From JBBDNV01 sp040877415 (lineage in GTDB: Bacteria > Planctomycetota > Planctomycetia > Pirellulales > PALSA-1355), in NCBI GenBank assembly GCA_040877415.1, contig JBBDNV010000121.1:1-18002 (forward strand): a stretch of DNA of 18,002 nt. Reading direction: 5' to 3'. The notes beneath the pieces were generated by a model that ran no database searches, was not told where the DNA came from, and saw nothing but the letters and a program-made list of their open reading frames with translations. The position numbers and the translations under genes are program-made. Numbering within the stretch: position 1 is the stretch's first letter; each line of letters starts with the position of its first letter. Of this stretch, positions 15,860-18,002 are shown piece by piece.

Positions 15860-15875
15860 ACCGCGGCCGTCGATT

Positions 15876-17207
15876 TCAGGCCGCGCCGGCCCGGGCGGCC
15901 TTTTCGCCCAGTCTTTCTTTGAGCACTTCGACGGCCCGCGTCAGTTGCGGATCGAAGTCCGCGGGCGAGCCGGCCGGCGGGGCGGGGACGGGCTCGCCCG
16001 GCGAGTAGCCCACACTGTGCACGACGTCTCGCTGGCGGCGTTGTTCCAGCAATTCGCCCGTCTGCTTGTCGTCCAGCTTCAATTCGCAGCCCGGGTCGGC
16101 CTTGACGCCCCACTCGTCCTCGTCTTGGCTCGACTCGAGCCGATGGATGTTCTTGCCGCTGGGCCGCCAGTAGCTGGCGATCGTCAGCTTCAGCAGGCTG
16201 CGTCCGCCTTCCAAGGGAATGACGTTCTGGACGGTTCCTTTGCCCCAGGTGCGCTCTCCGACGATCGCGGCACGCTTGTGATCCTGCATGCAGGCGGCCA
16301 CGATTTCGGCGGCGCTGGCGCTCTTGTCGTTGACCAGCACGACCAGTGGCAGCGACTGATACTCGCCCGCGCCCGTGGCCGTCGCCTCGTCGTGTATGCG
16401 GGCGTCGCGTCCGCGCGTGGAGACAATCACGGCGCCCTCGGGCAGAAACAGGTCGCAGACCGCTTTGGCGGCTTCCAACAGCCCGCCCGGATCGTTGCGC
16501 AGGTCGAGAATCAGGCCGCGGCAGCGCCGGGCCGAGAGCCACTGGAGGGCCGCGGTGAATTCCTCGACGGTCGATTCGCCGAAGGCCGTGATCCGCACGT
16601 AGCCGATCTTGTCCTCGCCGGGCAGGAAGAAGTTCCAGGTGCCGTCCGGCTCGCGCAGATCGCCGAGAACGGAATCGACACGGATTTTCGCCCGCACCAG
16701 GTCGAACCGGAGCGGTTTCTCGTGCCCCTTGCGCACCACCTCGATGGCAACCGGATCGCCGGGCCTGCCCTTCAGCCAGCGGACGATTTCGTTCAAAGGC
16801 CGGTTTTTCGTGCTGCGGCCGTCGATGGCCACGATCGTGTCGCCGGCCCGCACGCCCGCCTTGTAGGCCGGCGTGCCCACGAACGGGCTCATCACGGTGA
16901 GCTGCTTGTCCGCTCCTTCGAGGGTCACCTCAATGCCGATTCCGCCGTATTGCTGGTCGAGGACCTGCTGAAACTGGGGAGCGTCGTTGCGCGAGAGAAA
17001 GGCCGAGTATTCGTCGAGCTTGCCGATCACCCCGTCCAGTGCGCCTTCGAACAGTTTCTGCTCGTCGACCGGCTCGACGTAATTACGGTCGATCGTGTCG
17101 AGCACCTCGGCAAACCAGCGACCGTAGGGATTGCGGTCCGCACGCTCATAGCAGGCCAGCGAAACGACGACAACCGCGAAAATCAGCCACAACGTACGGC
17201 GCGGCAT
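15876..17207 (-). CDS. S41 family C-terminal processing peptidase (CtpA/Prc type)
   Basis: This is a 443-residue serine peptidase that trims C-termini of exported proteins. Residues 5-19 are a hydrophobic anchor or signal (TLWLIFAVVVVSLAC); Cys19 might be lipidated, but the lipobox is imperfect. An N-terminal helical part (DTIDRNYVEPVDEQKLFEGA) precedes a PDZ domain at about 86-160 (YGGIGIEV, AGVRAGDTIVAIDG). The catalytic domain contains LILDLRNDPGGLL, Ser298 in NDKSASAAEIVAACMQDH and Lys323 in ERTWGKGTVQ, the Ser/Lys dyad with the 25-residue spacing I recall for E. coli Prc. The ATG at 17207 has AGGAAAGAG just upstream, so the longer frame from a GTG at 17276 is rejected. It acts outside the cytoplasm. 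The GNAT gene lies 216 bp upstream on the same strand. Confidence 0.93.
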   Translation of the reverse strand: MPRRTLWLIFAVVVVSLACYERADRNPYGRWFAEVLDTIDRNYVEPVDEQKLFEGALDGVIGKLDEYSAFLSRNDAPQFQQVLDQQYGGIGIEVTLEGADKQLTVMSPFVGTPAYKAGVRAGDTIVAIDGRSTKNRPLNEIVRWLKGRPGDPVAIEVVRKGHEKPLRFDLVRAKIRVDSVLGDLREPDGTWNFFLPGEDKIGYVRITAFGESTVEEFTAALQWLSARRCRGLILDLRNDPGGLLEAAKAVCDLFLPEGAVIVSTRGRDARIHDEATATGAGEYQSLPLVVLVNDKSASAAEIVAACMQDHKRAAIVGERTWGKGTVQNVIPLEGGRSLLKLTIASYWRPSGKNIHRLESSQDEDEWGVKADPGCELKLDDKQTGELLEQRRQRDVVHSVGYSPGEPVPAPPAGSPADFDPQLTRAVEVLKERLGEKAARAGAA

Positions 17208-17310
17208 GCACTCTTTCCTGTTCTCGGTTTGGGCGGGAAATCGGGACCTGCCACGGGCCGCCATGCCCTCGGGCACGTCATTGCTATTCTACTTCATCGT
17301 ACCGCTTCGG

Positions 17311-17331
17311 CGCCGTTTGGGCAAAACGGCG
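17311..17331. terminator. Hairpin between the acetyltransferase and peptidase genes
   Basis: CGCCGTTT (17311-17318) pairs perfectly with AAACGGCG (17324-17331) around a 5-base loop. On the minus strand it lies about 90 bases beyond the acetyltransferase stop, so it could end that transcript. No T-run is seen. Confidence 0.35.
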
Positions 17332-17423
17332 GCCATTCTGATGTGCGGCAGGGAATCCTGGCACGTAGCTGAATTCGCAAGAATTCACGAGCACTCGGGC
17401 TGAAGTCTTGCGGCTTGGGCTCA

Positions 17424-17936
17424 TCACTGCGGCGGATTCTCGCGCTCCATGACGAACGACACCAGCGACGTTTCGCCCGGATCGTCGGCCGGCTTCATGC
17501 CCAATCGCTCGGCAACGCGCATCGATGCGGCGTTAGGCCGGTCGGTGCGGGCCCAGATGCGCGGCAGGCCGAGCGCGTCGAAGCCATATTCGAGCACGGC
17601 CCGCGCGGCTTCCGTGGCCAGGCCCTTTCCCCAGAACTCCGGTGCCAGGCCGTAAAACAGCTCGACCTCGCTGGTTTGAGGAATCTCACGCAGCGCCGCG
17701 AAGCCGGCCAGCTCCGCGTGGGCGCGTGTTTCGAGCATCCACAAGTAGTATCCGCGCTCGCCGGCCGTCGCGACAAAATCGCGCACCAGCTCCTCCGCCT
17801 CCCGCCGGCTGACCTGGCGGTCGTCCCACAAGTATCGTCGCACCAGCGGCTCGCGCCACAGTGCATGCAGCGCGTCGACGTCGTCGAGCGTGCAGGGAAA
17901 TAATCGCAGTCGCTCGGTCGAAAGCTGGCTGTTCAT
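17424..17936 (-). CDS. GNAT family N-acetyltransferase (RimJ/RimL-like)
   Basis: This is a 170-residue acetyltransferase that transfers acetyl from acetyl-CoA to an amine, often a protein N-terminus in this subgroup. The N-terminus TERLRLFPCTLDDVDALHAL is typical of the RimJ/RimL-like (Acetyltransf_3) group. ELFYGLAPEFWGKGLATEA (92-110) holds the acetyl-CoA binding loop WGKGLA, and RPNAASMRVAERLGM (133-147) is the usual last conserved block. Length is normal and the protein complete. The ATG at 17936 directly precedes the family start; no ribosome site is evident. The substrate cannot be told from the sequence. The 66 bases beyond it show no feature. Confidence 0.9.
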   Translation of the reverse strand: MNSQLSTERLRLFPCTLDDVDALHALWREPLVRRYLWDDRQVSRREAEELVRDFVATAGERGYYLWMLETRAHAELAGFAALREIPQTSEVELFYGLAPEFWGKGLATEAARAVLEYGFDALGLPRIWARTDRPNAASMRVAERLGMKPADDPGETSLVSFVMERENPPQ

Positions 17937-18002
17937 GGCGGGATTTTACTAGCCCGAAGCGCCACAGGATTATGCAAGTGACAGCGTCTGATCGCCGATG
18001 CC

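Larger units (their letters stand above)
15368..15875. repeat. Repeat-rich intergenic region, about 500 bases
   Basis: No gene is convincing here. The region holds a strong hairpin (15454-15490), a pair of imperfect 19-bp repeats (15664-15682 and 15841-15859) and a compound palindrome (15711-15773), listed separately. ORFs that cross it are made of the repeats themselves. It separates the small minus-strand gene from the end of the peptidase gene. Confidence 0.6.

Noticed and set aside
15396..17372. Plus-strand ORF of 658 codons across the repeats and the peptidase gene
   Set aside because: It runs through non-coding repeats and then antisense to the S41 peptidase, with no family signal.
1..18002. 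tRNA, rRNA, CRISPR arrays and intact insertion sequences
   Set aside because: I looked for cloverleaf-like segments, regularly spaced repeats and transposase motifs on both strands and found none that held up by eye.

Overview
The window looks like planctomycete chromosome, probably from the Pirellulales. This is inferred from gene families, not from any marker gene. It carries a DUF1501 sulfatase-like gene, a PSCyt1-type cytochrome c domain fused to ankyrin and toroid domains, a planctomycete-style ABC operon and a remnant of a planctomycete-style integrase. Most of the DNA is GC-rich (one folC line is about 70% GC). The stretch from about 6430 to 8750 is visibly poorer in GC (sampled lines 47-62%), and 1096-1782 also looks poorer.

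Layout. Positions 1-1008 hold the 3' part of a DUF1501 gene. It converges on a secreted coiled-coil protein of unknown function (1096-1782, minus). Next comes the C-terminal remnant of a tyrosine recombinase (1825-2205, minus). A large secreted or periplasmic protein follows (2353-4815, plus), with ankyrin repeats, a cyclase-like toroid and two haem c motifs. An aldehyde dehydrogenase gene follows it (4897-6312, plus). The accessory cassette lies at 6466-8747. It has its own promoter, with a direct repeat next to it that may be an operator. It encodes a radical SAM protein of spore-photoproduct-lyase type and a TcmP-family protein that looks like a methyltransferase. On the minus strand a three-gene operon (13149 down to 8831) encodes an ABC ATPase, an ABC-2 type permease and a membrane-anchored helical-repeat protein. 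folC (13644-15038, plus) diverges from it. A 75-residue conserved-looking protein (15140-15367, minus) and a repeat-rich gap follow. The window ends with an S41 C-terminal processing peptidase and a GNAT acetyltransferase, both on the minus strand.

How the genes work together. Housekeeping functions (folate polyglutamylation, peptide processing, aldehyde oxidation, ABC transport) alternate with lineage-specific and acquired pieces. The radical SAM/TcmP pair is the best candidate for a poorly described system. Its two enzymes both look dependent on S-adenosylmethionine, sit 39 bp apart, have their own promoter, and differ from their surroundings in base composition. An enzyme pair that modifies, repairs or defends nucleic acid is a reasonable guess, but the sequence alone does not prove a substrate.

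I saw no tRNA, rRNA, CRISPR array or intact insertion sequence.
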